This document shows, piece after piece, positions 24,081 to 33,117 of a stretch of 64,000 nucleotides of DNA (the first letter of the stretch is position 1; each line of letters starts with the position of its first letter). The DNA comes from Flavobacteriales bacterium. GTDB lineage: Bacteria > Bacteroidota > Bacteroidia > Flavobacteriales > UBA7430. The notes beneath the pieces are model-generated. The model saw nothing but the letters and a program-made list of their open reading frames with translations. It ran no database searches and had not been told where the DNA came from. The DNA lies in the NCBI GenBank assembly GCA_022425195.1, contig JAKMFX010000011.1, positions 1 through 64,000 on the forward strand. Direction: 5' to 3'. A program made the position numbers and the translations under genes.

Positions 24081-25081
24081 TTGCTTTGATTTTCTGCCAT
24101 TTTTTCAACTCCCCAGATGCATATTACCCCGGCAATGATGCATAAAAATGTCAACAGAGTGGTTTGATCAAGTTGTGAGGGAAAGAACCGCTCATAGCCA
24201 ATGACCATTTCTTCTCCATGACGATCTAGTATATTCGGATTGGTAATCTCTTTTTTCCAGGGCCAAATGATTGCTAACGAACCGAATACAAATCCGGTTA
24301 AAATTGAAATTGTACTGTTTTTAAATCGTTTAAAGATCCAGGCAATGACTTTGGAAAATGCAAGAAGGCCGAACACAGACCCGAGTAAAAAGATCGCGAA
24401 ATGAATAAGTCCATTGGATTGCTCAGTATTGCTCAAAAATGACACATCACCAGTGGCAAGCTGTTTAATGCATGATAAAAGTGTGTTGATGGAATCAACC
24501 ATCAGAAGTTTGTAATTCCCCAGCAACATAAGTATATAAGACCCTGAAAGCCCTGGTAAGAGCATTCCGCTGATCCCTATGATTCCACAGAAAAATACGA
24601 AAAGATAATTGCCATTTGCTGATGGTGTTGGATTGGTGAATGAAATGACAATCGCGATGATTGTTCCCAATATGAAAAAGCTGCGGTTTGCCAGTGTCCA
24701 TACTTCAACAGTTTTGCCAACGTAATATACAGAAGCCAGCACAAGGCCAAAAAAGAAAGCCCAGATTTGAGTAGGATGCACTACCAATAAGTAAGCAAAA
24801 AGTTTGGCAATACTAAAAATGCTTAAGACGACTCCCAGGAGCAGAGCAACTAAAAACTTTGCATTCACATGAATTGCTAATTCATTGAATTTGCCTCCCA
24901 AAAAAAGATTCAAAGCCTTTTTATCAAATGACTTCAAAGCATTGATGAGGTCCTCATAAATGCCAGTGACTAAAGCAATAGTTCCTCCCGACACGCCTGG
25001 AATAACGTTTGCGGCACCCATAGCGAAGCCTTTAAGGATAACCCAAAGGCTTTTGATGTCAAATAGCTTACGATTCCCCAT
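24077..25081 (-). CDS. DUF368 protein, PopT-like undecaprenyl phosphate translocase
   Basis: A 334-residue polytopic inner-membrane protein with about nine helices. DUF368 members (PopT) have been shown to recycle undecaprenyl phosphate to the cytoplasmic face of the membrane. Two inverted halves are visible from paired re-entrant motifs: IPGVSGGTIALVTGIYE near residue 30 and LPGLSGSYILMLLGNYK in the second half. I use ATG 25081; a GTG at 25105 is the alternative. It overlaps the rhodanese gene by 14 bases and aroE by four, so it is translationally coupled on both sides. Function is assigned from the family. Confidence 0.88.
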   Translation of the reverse strand: MGNRKLFDIKSLWVILKGFAMGAANVIPGVSGGTIALVTGIYEDLINALKSFDKKALNLFLGGKFNELAIHVNAKFLVALLLGVVLSIFSIAKLFAYLLVVHPTQIWAFFFGLVLASVYYVGKTVEVWTLANRSFFILGTIIAIVISFTNPTPSANGNYLFVFFCGIIGISGMLLPGLSGSYILMLLGNYKLLMVDSINTLLSCIKQLATGDVSFLSNTEQSNGLIHFAIFLLGSVFGLLAFSKVIAWIFKRFKNSTISILTGFVFGSLAIIWPWKKEITNPNILDRHGEEMVIGYERFFPSQLDQTTLLTFLCIIAGVICIWGVEKMAENQSK

Positions 25082-25370
25082 CTTCCATGTAGCCACTATA
25101 ACCACCTACTAGGCAGTAGAGGTTTTTAAAATTGAATTTTTTTTCTAACATATAAATAATGGACGAAGACCTCCGGCTTGTTCTGCAATAAATGATCACG
25201 GGTTTGTCGATCGAGATGCGATCTGTAGATGTCATCATTTTGTCAAGAGGAATATTTTCATTGCACAAAGCACCATCTTCGTATTCATAGGGCTCTCGAA
25301 TGTCAATGAGTTGGATATTCTCCTTGTCCTTTAATTTTTTTTTGAGCTCTTTAGGTTCAATAAGTTTCAT
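25068..25370 (-). CDS. Single-domain rhodanese-like protein
   Basis: A 100-residue rhodanese domain with the entry motif LIDIREPYEYEDG (21-33) and active-site loop CRTSRR (Cys62 to Arg67). The catalytic Cys is present, so it can carry a persulfide sulfur; the acceptor is unknown. No signal peptide. It is sandwiched between a DUF368 gene and phosphosulfolactate synthase, with overlaps of 14 and 1 base. Sulfur supply to the neighbour's pathway is a reasonable guess only. Confidence 0.9.
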   Translation of the reverse strand: MKLIEPKELKKKLKDKENIQLIDIREPYEYEDGALCNENIPLDKMMTSTDRISIDKPVIIYCRTSRRSSSIIYMLEKKFNFKNLYCLVGGYSGYMEDGES

Positions 25371-26134
25371 TACTTCTTAGGTAAAAAATCGAAAAATGTA
25401 TCACCTCTCAAGCCTAAGCGAAGACATTCAAGAGGGATGATTTCATTAGGAGCGATGTTTCCGAGGTTTACATTTGCCCCCATAAGTTTGATGAACCAAA
25501 CTTGTTGAGATTTCTGGGGGGCTTCCCAAAGAATCTTTTCTTTAGGGATTTCAGTTAAAATTTCTTCAATAAGGTCAGATCGTACTTCTCCCGTATTTCT
25601 GCAAATCCCCACATTCCCTCCTTCACGAGCCTCAGCAATGACTTTCCACGAGCCCGCGTTTAATTCTTTCTCCATCATTTGAATCCATTTGTAGGGAGGA
25701 ATCAAAACATCCTCACTTTTTGCGCCTATTTCAGACAATACGGTTGTACTTTCCGCCAGTGTCTTTATGTATTCACACTTTTTTTCATGTTCCAAGGTAA
25801 TCGATCCGTCTGAAATTTCTACAGTATCTAGTTGATAACGATCCACCAACTCAATAAATTCTTTAAACATGTCACGGGCGATAAAAGCCTCAAAAAGTGT
25901 GCCTCCAAAGTACACTTTGTGCCCTGCATTTTTGTAGAGTTCTATTTTAGCGCTCAGATTTTCTTCTAAATAAGCCGTGCCAAAACCCAATTTAACCAAG
26001 TCAATATGTTTCGAGGAGGCAGAAAGCATGTCTTCAGCTTCTCTTAGGCTTAATCCTTTATCCATTACCATCGTTAGACCTTCTGACCTTGGGCTCGAAG
26101 TTCTTTGAGGTATGTGAGGTAAGTTGAAATTCAT
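25370..26134 (-). CDS. comA: Phosphosulfolactate synthase (ComA-like)
   Basis: A 254-residue TIM-barrel protein of the ComA family. In methanogens ComA adds sulfite to phosphoenolpyruvate to form phosphosulfolactate, the first step of coenzyme M synthesis. The family blocks are visible: the early SEGLTMVMDKG, DLVKLGFGTAYL, VYFGGTLFE, the acidic TVEISDGSI, EIGAKSEDV and KILWEAPQKSQQVWFI. Bacteroidota do not make methane, so here the product more likely feeds another sulfonate such as sulfolactate, or cysteate for sulfonolipids; this is inference. It overlaps the rhodanese gene by one base and the TPR gene by four. (This is unrelated to the competence comA of Bacillus.). Confidence 0.88.
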   Translation of the reverse strand: MNFNLPHIPQRTSSPRSEGLTMVMDKGLSLREAEDMLSASSKHIDLVKLGFGTAYLEENLSAKIELYKNAGHKVYFGGTLFEAFIARDMFKEFIELVDRYQLDTVEISDGSITLEHEKKCEYIKTLAESTTVLSEIGAKSEDVLIPPYKWIQMMEKELNAGSWKVIAEAREGGNVGICRNTGEVRSDLIEEILTEIPKEKILWEAPQKSQQVWFIKLMGANVNLGNIAPNEIIPLECLRLGLRGDTFFDFLPKK

Positions 26135-27528
26135 TCGTTTGTTTTTAGTAGTTTTTTAAAACTTATATTTTTTTCTAGATCGGGGATGTGTTCGAAGAGA
26201 TCGCTCTTAGAGTCGGGTTGAATCGCATTGGCTTTTTGTAGGTATTTCGATGCTTGCTCCTCTTGTCCCTCAAGAAATAGGTATGCGCCCAATCTGAAAA
26301 GTAAGTTGACGTGATTTTTGTTTTTTTGAAGCCCTTGTCGCAAAAGACTAATGGCATCTTTCGTTTCATTGAGGTCTCTCATCAATTGGGCGTATTCCAT
26401 CCAAAGTGCTGGCGAGTCGCAGCCCAATTCAATGAGTTTTTGGTATCCTAAATCCGCTTCGGCATAAAGACCTATTTTTTTGTATGTTTTTGTTTGAATG
26501 TAAAGGTATTCAAGGTCGTCGGGATTGAGGTTAAGTGCCTTTTTAATGTAGTGTAAACCTTCTTCTGAAGCTCCCGAGGCATCATAACACAAGCCTATTT
26601 CTAGCCATGCTTCAGATAATTGAGGGTCTTCGTGGCAAGCTTTGGTCAAATATCTAATGGCTTGTTTGTACTGCATGAGCTCTTTGTAGCACAAGCCAAT
26701 TTTTAGGTAGGTGAAGCCTGTAGGTTCCTCAAAAGCAAAGGTGAGCATATAGGTTTCTATGGCCTCTTTAGTTTTGCCTAAATGAGATAAGCTTCGGGCT
26801 TTTTCGTGATATCCCGCTGTGAAGCATTCATCAATGGTTATGGCGAAATCTAATGCCCAAACGGCCTGCTTGTAGTCTTTAGTTTTATTGTGAAATAGGC
26901 CTAATTGGTACCATATGATTTCACAATAAGGCGCTTTTTCAATGAGGTTTTTGAAAAAGTCAATGGCATCGTTAAAAGCATCTGATCGCTCAAAACAATA
27001 GGCAATATTGAAAATAGCAATATCATCTTCGGGTTCTTCAGCGAGGAAAGAGCTTAAATATTTGATGGCATCTTTAAATTTTCCTAAACATTGATATTCA
27101 AAAGCAATGAATGGGAATACATCCATTTCATTTTCTGAAAGAATTTGAGCTTTTTGGAAATGTTTTAGTGCCAGTTGATGCTTTCTTCTTTTGGATAAAA
27201 TACTTCCTTTCGCTATGTGAAGGTCGGGGTTGCTAGGCTCTAGAGATTCAGCCTTTTCTAAGATTTTTTCCGCTTCGGACAAACGTTCTAAGATGGTTAA
27301 AATCTGGCCTTTTTTTATCAGGAAGTTTGCTGAGAAAGGATATTGTTTAAAAGCAAGGTCCATACTGCCCATCGCTTCTCCAAGAAGTCCTTTGTCAATG
27401 TAGTGGTCTGCAATGTCCTCAAATTCATAGGAGTCGAAAAATAATTGCGCTCGACCATCCAACATGTTCTCATAGCGTTCTATGAGTTGTGAGATGTCTT
27501 TTTTGTTTCCCGAAGATTTATGATCCAT
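26131..27528 (-). CDS. Tetratricopeptide repeat protein
   Basis: A 465-residue protein made almost wholly of TPR helices: about twelve repeats with the A/G/Y/A/P spacing, for example SEAEKILEKAESLEPSNPD and SEEGLHYIKKALNLNPDD. No signal peptide or other domain is visible, so it is probably a cytosolic scaffold. I choose ATG 27528 (MDHKSSG), since the frame's extension to 27636 is unlike a TPR protein and basic. It heads the five-gene operon and overlaps comA by four bases. Partners unknown. Confidence 0.85.
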   Translation of the reverse strand: MDHKSSGNKKDISQLIERYENMLDGRAQLFFDSYEFEDIADHYIDKGLLGEAMGSMDLAFKQYPFSANFLIKKGQILTILERLSEAEKILEKAESLEPSNPDLHIAKGSILSKRRKHQLALKHFQKAQILSENEMDVFPFIAFEYQCLGKFKDAIKYLSSFLAEEPEDDIAIFNIAYCFERSDAFNDAIDFFKNLIEKAPYCEIIWYQLGLFHNKTKDYKQAVWALDFAITIDECFTAGYHEKARSLSHLGKTKEAIETYMLTFAFEEPTGFTYLKIGLCYKELMQYKQAIRYLTKACHEDPQLSEAWLEIGLCYDASGASEEGLHYIKKALNLNPDDLEYLYIQTKTYKKIGLYAEADLGYQKLIELGCDSPALWMEYAQLMRDLNETKDAISLLRQGLQKNKNHVNLLFRLGAYLFLEGQEEQASKYLQKANAIQPDSKSDLFEHIPDLEKNISFKKLLKTNE

Positions 27529-27752
27529 AGCAGGTCTGTAAACGTTGTGCAAAATTACAATTCTACATTTTAAAACTACTTTTTTTAGGTCTTCTTTTGA
27601 CGTTAATCCCCCGAACTTATCCACAAAAAAGTTCACAATAAGCTTCGTTTACGTATGAAGAGTCTATGCTATTCACTTTAATGTGTTAGTTTCTTTATCC
27701 TGATAGGTGACTTTGTCAAAGGCATCTATGTATATTAGCAAAAAAATAATTC

Positions 27753-29129
27753 ATGACACTAATTAAGTCAATTTCTGGAATTAGAGGAACCATCGGAGGG
27801 GGGGCTGGAGATAATCTAACTCCTTTAGATGTCGTTAAGTTCAGTACCGCTTATGGTATGTGGTTAAAGGCAAGAACTCAGGGTGATGTCAGGGTTGTTG
27901 TTGGAAGAGATGCTCGCATTTCTGGGGCGATCATTCAAGATCTGGTGCAATCCAGTTTGCAGTCGCTGGGAATTGATGTTGTTGATTTGGGTTTGAGCAC
28001 AACGCCAACAGTGGAGGTTGCGGTACCTATGGAAAGTGCTTCAGGGGGAATTATATTGACGGCGAGTCACAACCCTAAGCAATGGAATGCTTTGAAGCTT
28101 CTGAATGAAAAAGGTGAGTTTGTTTCGGCTGAAGATGGGGCTGTCATACTTAAAATTGCTGAGGATGAAGCTTTTGATTATGCTGAAGTAGACGACCTAG
28201 GTAGTGCAACAAAAAAAGATTATTTGCAGAAACATATTGACGCTGTGCTTGAGTTGTCCACAGTTGATAGCGAACTTGTAAGGTCAGCTGGCTTTAAGGT
28301 GGTTGTTGATGCCGTCAATTCAACCGGTGGTATTTATTTGCCCGCCTTGTTGCGTCAAATGGGTGTTGAGGTTGTGGAATTGTATTGTGAACCCAACGGG
28401 CATTTCCCCCACAATCCTGAACCCTTGCCAGAACATCTTCACGATTTGTGTTCTAAGGTTATAGAAACCCAGGCGAGCCTTGGTTTTGTTGTAGATCCAG
28501 ATGTCGATCGTTTGGCGATTGTTTCTGAAGATGGATCTTTATTTGGTGAAGAATACACGCTAGTAGCTGTTGCGGATCATGTTCTTAAAACCCAGAAAGG
28601 AAATACGGTATCCAATTTGTCATCTACTCGAGCACTTCGTGATGTTAGTGAAAAGCATGGGGTTGATTACTTTGCCTCAGCAGTAGGCGAGGTGAATGTA
28701 GTTGAAATGATGAAAGAAGTGTCTGCCCCAATTGGAGGGGAAGGTAATGGTGGAATCATTTATCCCGAGCTTCATTACGGAAGAGACTCACTGGTGGGTG
28801 TGGCATTATTCTTGACACATCTCGCACAGTCAAAATTGACCTGTTCCGAGTTGAGGAAGACTTATAAGGACTATTTCATGTCCAAGAATAAAATAGAACT
28901 TACTCCCAATTTGGATGTTGACCAACTTCTAATTTCCATAGCGCAAAAATATAAAGAACAGGATGTTGATTGTACGGATGGTGTAAAGATTAATTTTGAT
29001 GAGGAATGGGTACACCTCCGGAAATCCAATACAGAGCCGATCATTCGGATTTACACGGAAAGTACCAGTCCTCAAAAAGCGAGCGCTTTAGCGGATCGTT
29101 TTATCAAGGAAATAGGTAGCTTTTTGTAA
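27753..29129 (+). CDS. glmM: Phosphoglucosamine mutase
   Basis: A 458-residue alpha-D-phosphohexomutase that converts glucosamine-6-phosphate to glucosamine-1-phosphate for UDP-GlcNAc synthesis. It has the phosphoserine loop TASHNPKQWNALKLL (about 110-124), metal-binding DPDVDRLA (about 248-255), the sugar-binding GGEGNGG, and the C-terminal phosphate site RKSNTEPIIRIY. A ManB/phosphomannomutase role is the alternative, but the GlmM-like branch is usual in Bacteroidota. It is followed by a cysteine desulfurase gene with its own promoter. Confidence 0.9.
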   Translation: MTLIKSISGIRGTIGGGAGDNLTPLDVVKFSTAYGMWLKARTQGDVRVVVGRDARISGAIIQDLVQSSLQSLGIDVVDLGLSTTPTVEVAVPMESASGGIILTASHNPKQWNALKLLNEKGEFVSAEDGAVILKIAEDEAFDYAEVDDLGSATKKDYLQKHIDAVLELSTVDSELVRSAGFKVVVDAVNSTGGIYLPALLRQMGVEVVELYCEPNGHFPHNPEPLPEHLHDLCSKVIETQASLGFVVDPDVDRLAIVSEDGSLFGEEYTLVAVADHVLKTQKGNTVSNLSSTRALRDVSEKHGVDYFASAVGEVNVVEMMKEVSAPIGGEGNGGIIYPELHYGRDSLVGVALFLTHLAQSKLTCSELRKTYKDYFMSKNKIELTPNLDVDQLLISIAQKYKEQDVDCTDGVKINFDEEWVHLRKSNTEPIIRIYTESTSPQKASALADRFIKEIGSFL

Positions 29130-29189
29130 GGAGATGTGATTGTCAAATCTGTGTCAGTTAATCGATCAAAACATAAAAGACTTTTAAAT

Positions 29190-29197
29190 TATATTTG
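29190..29197 (+). promoter_or_regulatory. -7 element of the cysteine desulfurase gene, near-leaderless
   Basis: TATATTTG matches TAnnTTTG and ends seven bases before the ATG at 29204. With the usual 5-7 base distance to the start of transcription, the mRNA would have almost no leader. Confidence 0.5.
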
Positions 29198-29203
29198 AAC
29201 CCC

Positions 29204-30337
29204 ATGAAAGTGTATCTAGATAATGCCGCAACAACGCCCATAGACCCTTTGGTTTTTGAGGCAATGATGCCTGTCTTAAAAGAAGGTTTTGGGAACCCTT
29301 CTTCCACTCATTCATACGGTAGAAAGGTGAAGTCACTTATTGAGCGTGCACGAAAAAATGTGGCAAGGCATTTGAATTGCAGCCCTGGAGAAATTTTCTT
29401 CACCTCGGGTGGTACAGAAGCTGATAATATGGCGATTCAATCTGCTGTTAAAGATTTGGGTGTGAAGCATATCATTACGAGTACCATAGAGCATCATGCC
29501 GTAGGTCATACGATTGATCAGTTAAAAAAAGAAGGTTCAGTTGAGGTGTCTTATGTTCATTTGGATGAGAAGGGGCACGTGGATCTTCAGCATTTGGATC
29601 AAATATTATCTGTAAATCCGAAGACTTTAGTAACATTAATGCATGCGAACAACGAAGTTGGGAACTTACTTTCCTTGGAACGTGTTTCTGAAATTTGTGA
29701 AAAGCATGGCGCTATTTTTCATTCGGATACGGTTCAGACGATGGCGCACTATCCATTTGATATGAAGGTGATCGACAAGGTTCATTTTCTCGCTTGTTCT
29801 GCCCATAAGTTTCATGGCCCCAAAGGGGTTGGTTTTTTGTATGTAAATCATAAAATTAAGATCAATCCACTCATCCATGGGGGTGCGCAAGAACGCAACA
29901 TGCGTGGAGGTACGGAGAATGTGTATGGTATTGTAGGTTTGTCAAAGGCTATGGATATAGCTTTAAGTAATGTTGTAGCACACAAAGAATACGTCACAGA
30001 TTTGAAATTGTACATGATGGAACGCTTAAATAGTAGCATCCCAGGAGTGGAGTACAATGCAGATTGTGATAATTTGTCTCGAAGTTTGTACACAATATTA
30101 AGCGTGTCTTTGCCTCCCACTGAGATTGCATCTATGTTGCTTTTTAATATGGATATCTTGGGGGTGGCATGTTCAGGAGGTTCTGCATGTACGTCTGGAG
30201 CAAATACGGGTTCTCATGTTTTGGAGGGTATTGATGCTCCTGAGAATCGTCCAAGCATTCGATTTTCTTTTTCTAGATTCAACACCAAAGAAGAAATCGA
30301 TTACGCAGTTAGTTCTTTAGCTGAATTATATGCTTAA
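29204..30337 (+). CDS. Cysteine desulfurase (IscS/NifS family)
   Basis: A 377-residue class V PLP aminotransferase that moves sulfur from cysteine to an enzyme persulfide for Fe-S clusters or tRNA thiolation. It shows VYLDNAATTPIDP at the start, TSGGTEADN, EHHA, the PLP Lys in SAHKFHGPKGVGF, and the mobile Cys loop SGGSACTSGANTGSHVL (IscS-like class I, with the long loop). I use ATG 29204; a TTG nine bases upstream lies within the -7 element. No iscU or other Fe-S genes are adjacent. Confidence 0.94.
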   Translation: MKVYLDNAATTPIDPLVFEAMMPVLKEGFGNPSSTHSYGRKVKSLIERARKNVARHLNCSPGEIFFTSGGTEADNMAIQSAVKDLGVKHIITSTIEHHAVGHTIDQLKKEGSVEVSYVHLDEKGHVDLQHLDQILSVNPKTLVTLMHANNEVGNLLSLERVSEICEKHGAIFHSDTVQTMAHYPFDMKVIDKVHFLACSAHKFHGPKGVGFLYVNHKIKINPLIHGGAQERNMRGGTENVYGIVGLSKAMDIALSNVVAHKEYVTDLKLYMMERLNSSIPGVEYNADCDNLSRSLYTILSVSLPPTEIASMLLFNMDILGVACSGGSACTSGANTGSHVLEGIDAPENRPSIRFSFSRFNTKEEIDYAVSSLAELYA

Positions 30338-30356
30338 GCAATAATGTTCTTCTGAC

Positions 30357-31238
30357 TTATTTCGATTGATCTTCTTTGGCACTCACAATACTGGCATTCA
30401 ATTCAAAGCCCAACAGTAAAATGATAGAGTTAAAATACATCCAAAGTAGGATCACGAGCAATGTGCCTATGGATCCATACAGTTGGTTGTATTGCGCAAA
30501 GTTGTCAACATAGTAGCTGAATCCTAATGAGGTGGTCACACTTAAGACAGTAGCTGTGATGGAGCCTGCTGACAAGAACTTCCATCCACTTTTGTCGGCG
30601 GGGCCATAGTAGTAAAGGATGCTGATGCTCACGAATAACAAGAGAACAAAAATCAGCCACTTGGAGTAATTAATTAATACTACGGCAAAGGGCTTTAAGT
30701 ATTCTCCTTCTGCCAAACTCTGAAGAAATTCCAGTGAAAATATTTGTAATGTAATCGTAAGAATAAATAACAGTGCGAGCACAAAAGTCAATACTATTGA
30801 AAGGATTTTCAATTGCAGCCAGGTTCTCTTGTCCGTTAGATGATAGGTGGCATTAAAGCAGGTTATCATGGTATTTACTCCATTTGTAGAAAAGTAAAAG
30901 GTTAAAATGAATGTCAAAGAAAGTAAGCTCCCGTGTTGATGGTTGATAATGTCGTCCAATATAGATTTTGTAGCTTCAAAGGTGTGGGGAGGTAGGATGT
31001 CGCTAATGGATGCGAAAAGTTGTTCTTGAAAGCCTTCTATTGGTACAAAGGGGATGAGCGTGAAAATGACAATGATGGATGGGAAAAGGGCTAGGAAGAA
31101 GTTGAATGCCAGTGCTGAAGCTCTTGTGGTTAGCGCACCTTCAACAAGTCCTTTGTAAAAAAACATTGAAACGTCATAGACTGATTGTCCTTGAAATCCG
31201 GGGATGATGATTTTGCATAATAGATTTTTAATTTTCAT
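30357..31238 (-). CDS. YihY/BrkB family inner-membrane protein
   Basis: A 293-residue protein with six membrane helices and the family motif TTRASALAFNFFLALFPSIIV near the N-terminus. A second conserved stretch, NQLYGSIGTLLVILLWMYFNSIILLLGFELNA, lies near the C-terminus. The family is widespread and was once mislabelled ribonuclease BN; its transported substrate is not known. It is probably in one unit with the upstream nadC gene (26 bases away). Confidence 0.9.
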   Translation of the reverse strand: MKIKNLLCKIIIPGFQGQSVYDVSMFFYKGLVEGALTTRASALAFNFFLALFPSIIVIFTLIPFVPIEGFQEQLFASISDILPPHTFEATKSILDDIINHQHGSLLSLTFILTFYFSTNGVNTMITCFNATYHLTDKRTWLQLKILSIVLTFVLALLFILTITLQIFSLEFLQSLAEGEYLKPFAVVLINYSKWLIFVLLLFVSISILYYYGPADKSGWKFLSAGSITATVLSVTTSLGFSYYVDNFAQYNQLYGSIGTLLVILLWMYFNSIILLLGFELNASIVSAKEDQSK

Positions 31239-31264
31239 GTATTATCGCATTGGTTGGTATTCTT

Positions 31265-32110
31265 TCAATAGGCTTTCAAGCTTAAATCCAAATTATGGAT
31301 AGAGTGGGTGAGTGCACCCACAGAAATAAAGTCTACACCGCATTCCGCATAGGTTCGAAGGGTTTCACTTGTGATGCCTCCTGAGGATTCGGTTTCGTAG
31401 GTTCCGTTTATAAATTGAACCGCTGATCGAGTTTCTTTTGGGGTAAAATTGTCGAGCATGATTCTATGAATCCCGCCTACAGAAACAATTTCCTCAACCT
31501 CACTCATGTTTCTTGCCTCTACTTCAATTTTGAGGCCAAGCTTGTTGTCTTTTAGGTATTTCTTTACTTTGGCAATGGCTTGAGATATACCTCCAGCAAA
31601 ATCAATATGATTGTCTTTAAGCATGATCATGTCGTACAAGCCAAACCTGTGGTTGGTGCCACCACCAATTCTCACCGCCCATTTCTCTATTACTCGTATG
31701 CCAGGCGTGGTTTTTCGGGTGTCTAAAATACGGGTCTTAGTGCCTTCAATAATTTTCATGTAGTCCTTTGTCTTTGATGCAATAGCACTCATTCTTTGCA
31801 TGCAGTTTAAAACAAGTCGTTCAGCAGTAAGCAGCGAGATGGAAGGGCCTTCTACGGTAAATGCAATGGCTCCTTTTTTCACTGAGTCACCATCTTGAAT
31901 TTGGTTTTGTACCTTGATGCTAGGGTCCACAACTTCAAAAATCCATTCTGCCAGCTGAATTCCAGCAATAATCCCATCTTCTTTAACGAGAAGCTGAGCT
32001 CTACCACTTTTATCTTTGGGGATACAAGCTAGAGAACTATGATCTCCTTCTCGTATATCTTCTTCTAAGGCTGCTGTTATAAATGGAAGTACTTGTTCTT
32101 TTTTCATCAT
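31265..32110 (-). CDS. nadC: Nicotinate-nucleotide diphosphorylase (quinolinate phosphoribosyltransferase)
   Basis: A 281-residue enzyme converting quinolinate and PRPP to nicotinate mononucleotide in NAD synthesis. It has EDIREGDHSS at the N-terminus, catalytic-region RKTTPGIRVIEKWAVRIGGGTNHRFGLYD, the Lys of MLKDNHI, EVEARN, and the C-terminal SGGITSETL with SVGALTHS. Starts at the paired ATG codons 32110 or 32107. Quinolinate can arise from the ACMS made by the tryptophan cluster at 5411-14080, as well as from nadA/nadB, which are not in the window. Confidence 0.96.
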   Translation of the reverse strand: MMKKEQVLPFITAALEEDIREGDHSSLACIPKDKSGRAQLLVKEDGIIAGIQLAEWIFEVVDPSIKVQNQIQDGDSVKKGAIAFTVEGPSISLLTAERLVLNCMQRMSAIASKTKDYMKIIEGTKTRILDTRKTTPGIRVIEKWAVRIGGGTNHRFGLYDMIMLKDNHIDFAGGISQAIAKVKKYLKDNKLGLKIEVEARNMSEVEEIVSVGGIHRIMLDNFTPKETRSAVQFINGTYETESSGGITSETLRTYAECGVDFISVGALTHSIHNLDLSLKAY

Positions 32111-32166
32111 AAGATTATGTTACTTTGTAGGTACATGCAAAATAACTAACTTTTTAATGAATATCT

Positions 32167-32640
32167 ATGAAGATCTTGTTTTTAGTTGTCGGGAAAACGG
32201 ATGACAAATACCTGTTGGAAGGTATAGAAAAATATCGTCTTCGTTTGAAGCATTACATCGGGTTTGATTACGTAGAAATTCCCGATATAAAAAACCGAAA
32301 GTCTTTATCCGAATCTCAGCAGAAAAAACAAGAATCAGATTTGATTTTTGCAAAATTAAAAGTGGGGGATCACATGGTGTTATTGGATGAGAAAGGGCAG
32401 GTGTTTCGCTCTTTAGCGTTTGCCAATCATTTGCAGCAAAAGATGAACTCCGGAATAAAAAGGTTGGTATTTGTGGTCGGTGGACCCTATGGTTTTGATG
32501 ACTCTCTGTATGTTAAAGCTCAAGGAAAAGTGTCTTTATCAAAAATGACATTCTCACATCAAATGATTCGCTTATTTTTCGTGGAGCAAGTCTATCGTGC
32601 GATGACTATTTTAAGGAATGAGCCCTATCATCATGAGTGA
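32167..32640 (+). CDS. rlmH: 23S rRNA (pseudouridine-1915-N3) methyltransferase
   Basis: A 157-residue SPOUT methyltransferase that modifies position 1915 in helix 69 of 23S rRNA. It shows LLDEKGQVF, the SAM-knot FVVGGPYGF, and the highly conserved C-terminus SLSKMTFSHQMIRLFFVEQVYRAM ending NEPYHHE. Length is typical. It is divergent from nadC and upstream of the ribosomal protein operon, which has its own promoter. Confidence 0.97.
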   Translation: MKILFLVVGKTDDKYLLEGIEKYRLRLKHYIGFDYVEIPDIKNRKSLSESQQKKQESDLIFAKLKVGDHMVLLDEKGQVFRSLAFANHLQQKMNSGIKRLVFVVGGPYGFDDSLYVKAQGKVSLSKMTFSHQMIRLFFVEQVYRAMTILRNEPYHHE

Positions 32641-32720
32641 TGAGTACTACTGCTTCGAGCCCCTATTTTATAAGCATTATTAAGATGTTTAGATTTCTTT
32701 TTAATTCCATATAAATTACT

Positions 32721-32728
32721 TACTTTTG
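32721..32728 (+). promoter_or_regulatory. -7 promoter element of rpsF-rpsR-rplI
   Basis: TACTTTTG matches TAnnTTTG, 36 bases before rpsF. The upstream -33 region is T-rich but has no TTTG. Confidence 0.6.
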
Positions 32729-32763
32729 CAGACCATTTTGGACAAAAACTAAATAATTTAACC

Positions 32764-33117
32764 ATGTTGAGAAACTACGAAACTGTTTTCATTTTGAATC
32801 CCGTTTTGTCTGATGAACAGACAAAGGAAGCAGTAAGCAAGTTTACAGCACATTTGAAATCAAATGGTGCTGAAATTGTAGCAGAGGAAAGCTGGGGCTT
32901 AAAAAAGCTCGCTTACCCTATCCAAAAAAAGAAAAGTGGATTTTACTTTTTAGTAGAATTCAAAGGAGCATCTGACCTAACCTCTAGTTTGGAAGTTCTT
33001 TTAAAGAGAGATGAGCGTGTTATGCGATTCTTAACTGTTGCTTTGGATAAACATGCACTCGCTTACGCAGGTCAAAGAAGAGAAAGATTAAACGCTAATT
33101 CTAAAGAGACTAAGTAA
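32764..33117 (+). CDS. rpsF: 30S ribosomal protein S6
   Basis: A 117-residue S6 protein: [13 protein letters not shown] at the start, the [23 protein letters not shown] core, and a basic tail. It binds 16S rRNA as a pair with S18, encoded next with a one-base overlap (TAATG). The order rpsF-rpsR-rplI is conserved; the usual ssb or priB between rpsF and rpsR is absent, as is typical of Bacteroidota. Confidence 0.98.
   Translation: MLRNYETVFILNPVLSDEQTKEAVSKFTAHLKSNGAEIVAEESWGLKKLAYPIQKKKSGFYFLVEFKGASDLTSSLEVLLKRDERVMRFLTVALDKHALAYAGQRRERLNANSKETK

Noticed and set aside
25370..26134. A competence regulator named ComA
   Set aside because: The sequence is the phosphosulfolactate synthase family; it shares only the name with the Bacillus response regulator, so it does not link to comEC at 53098.
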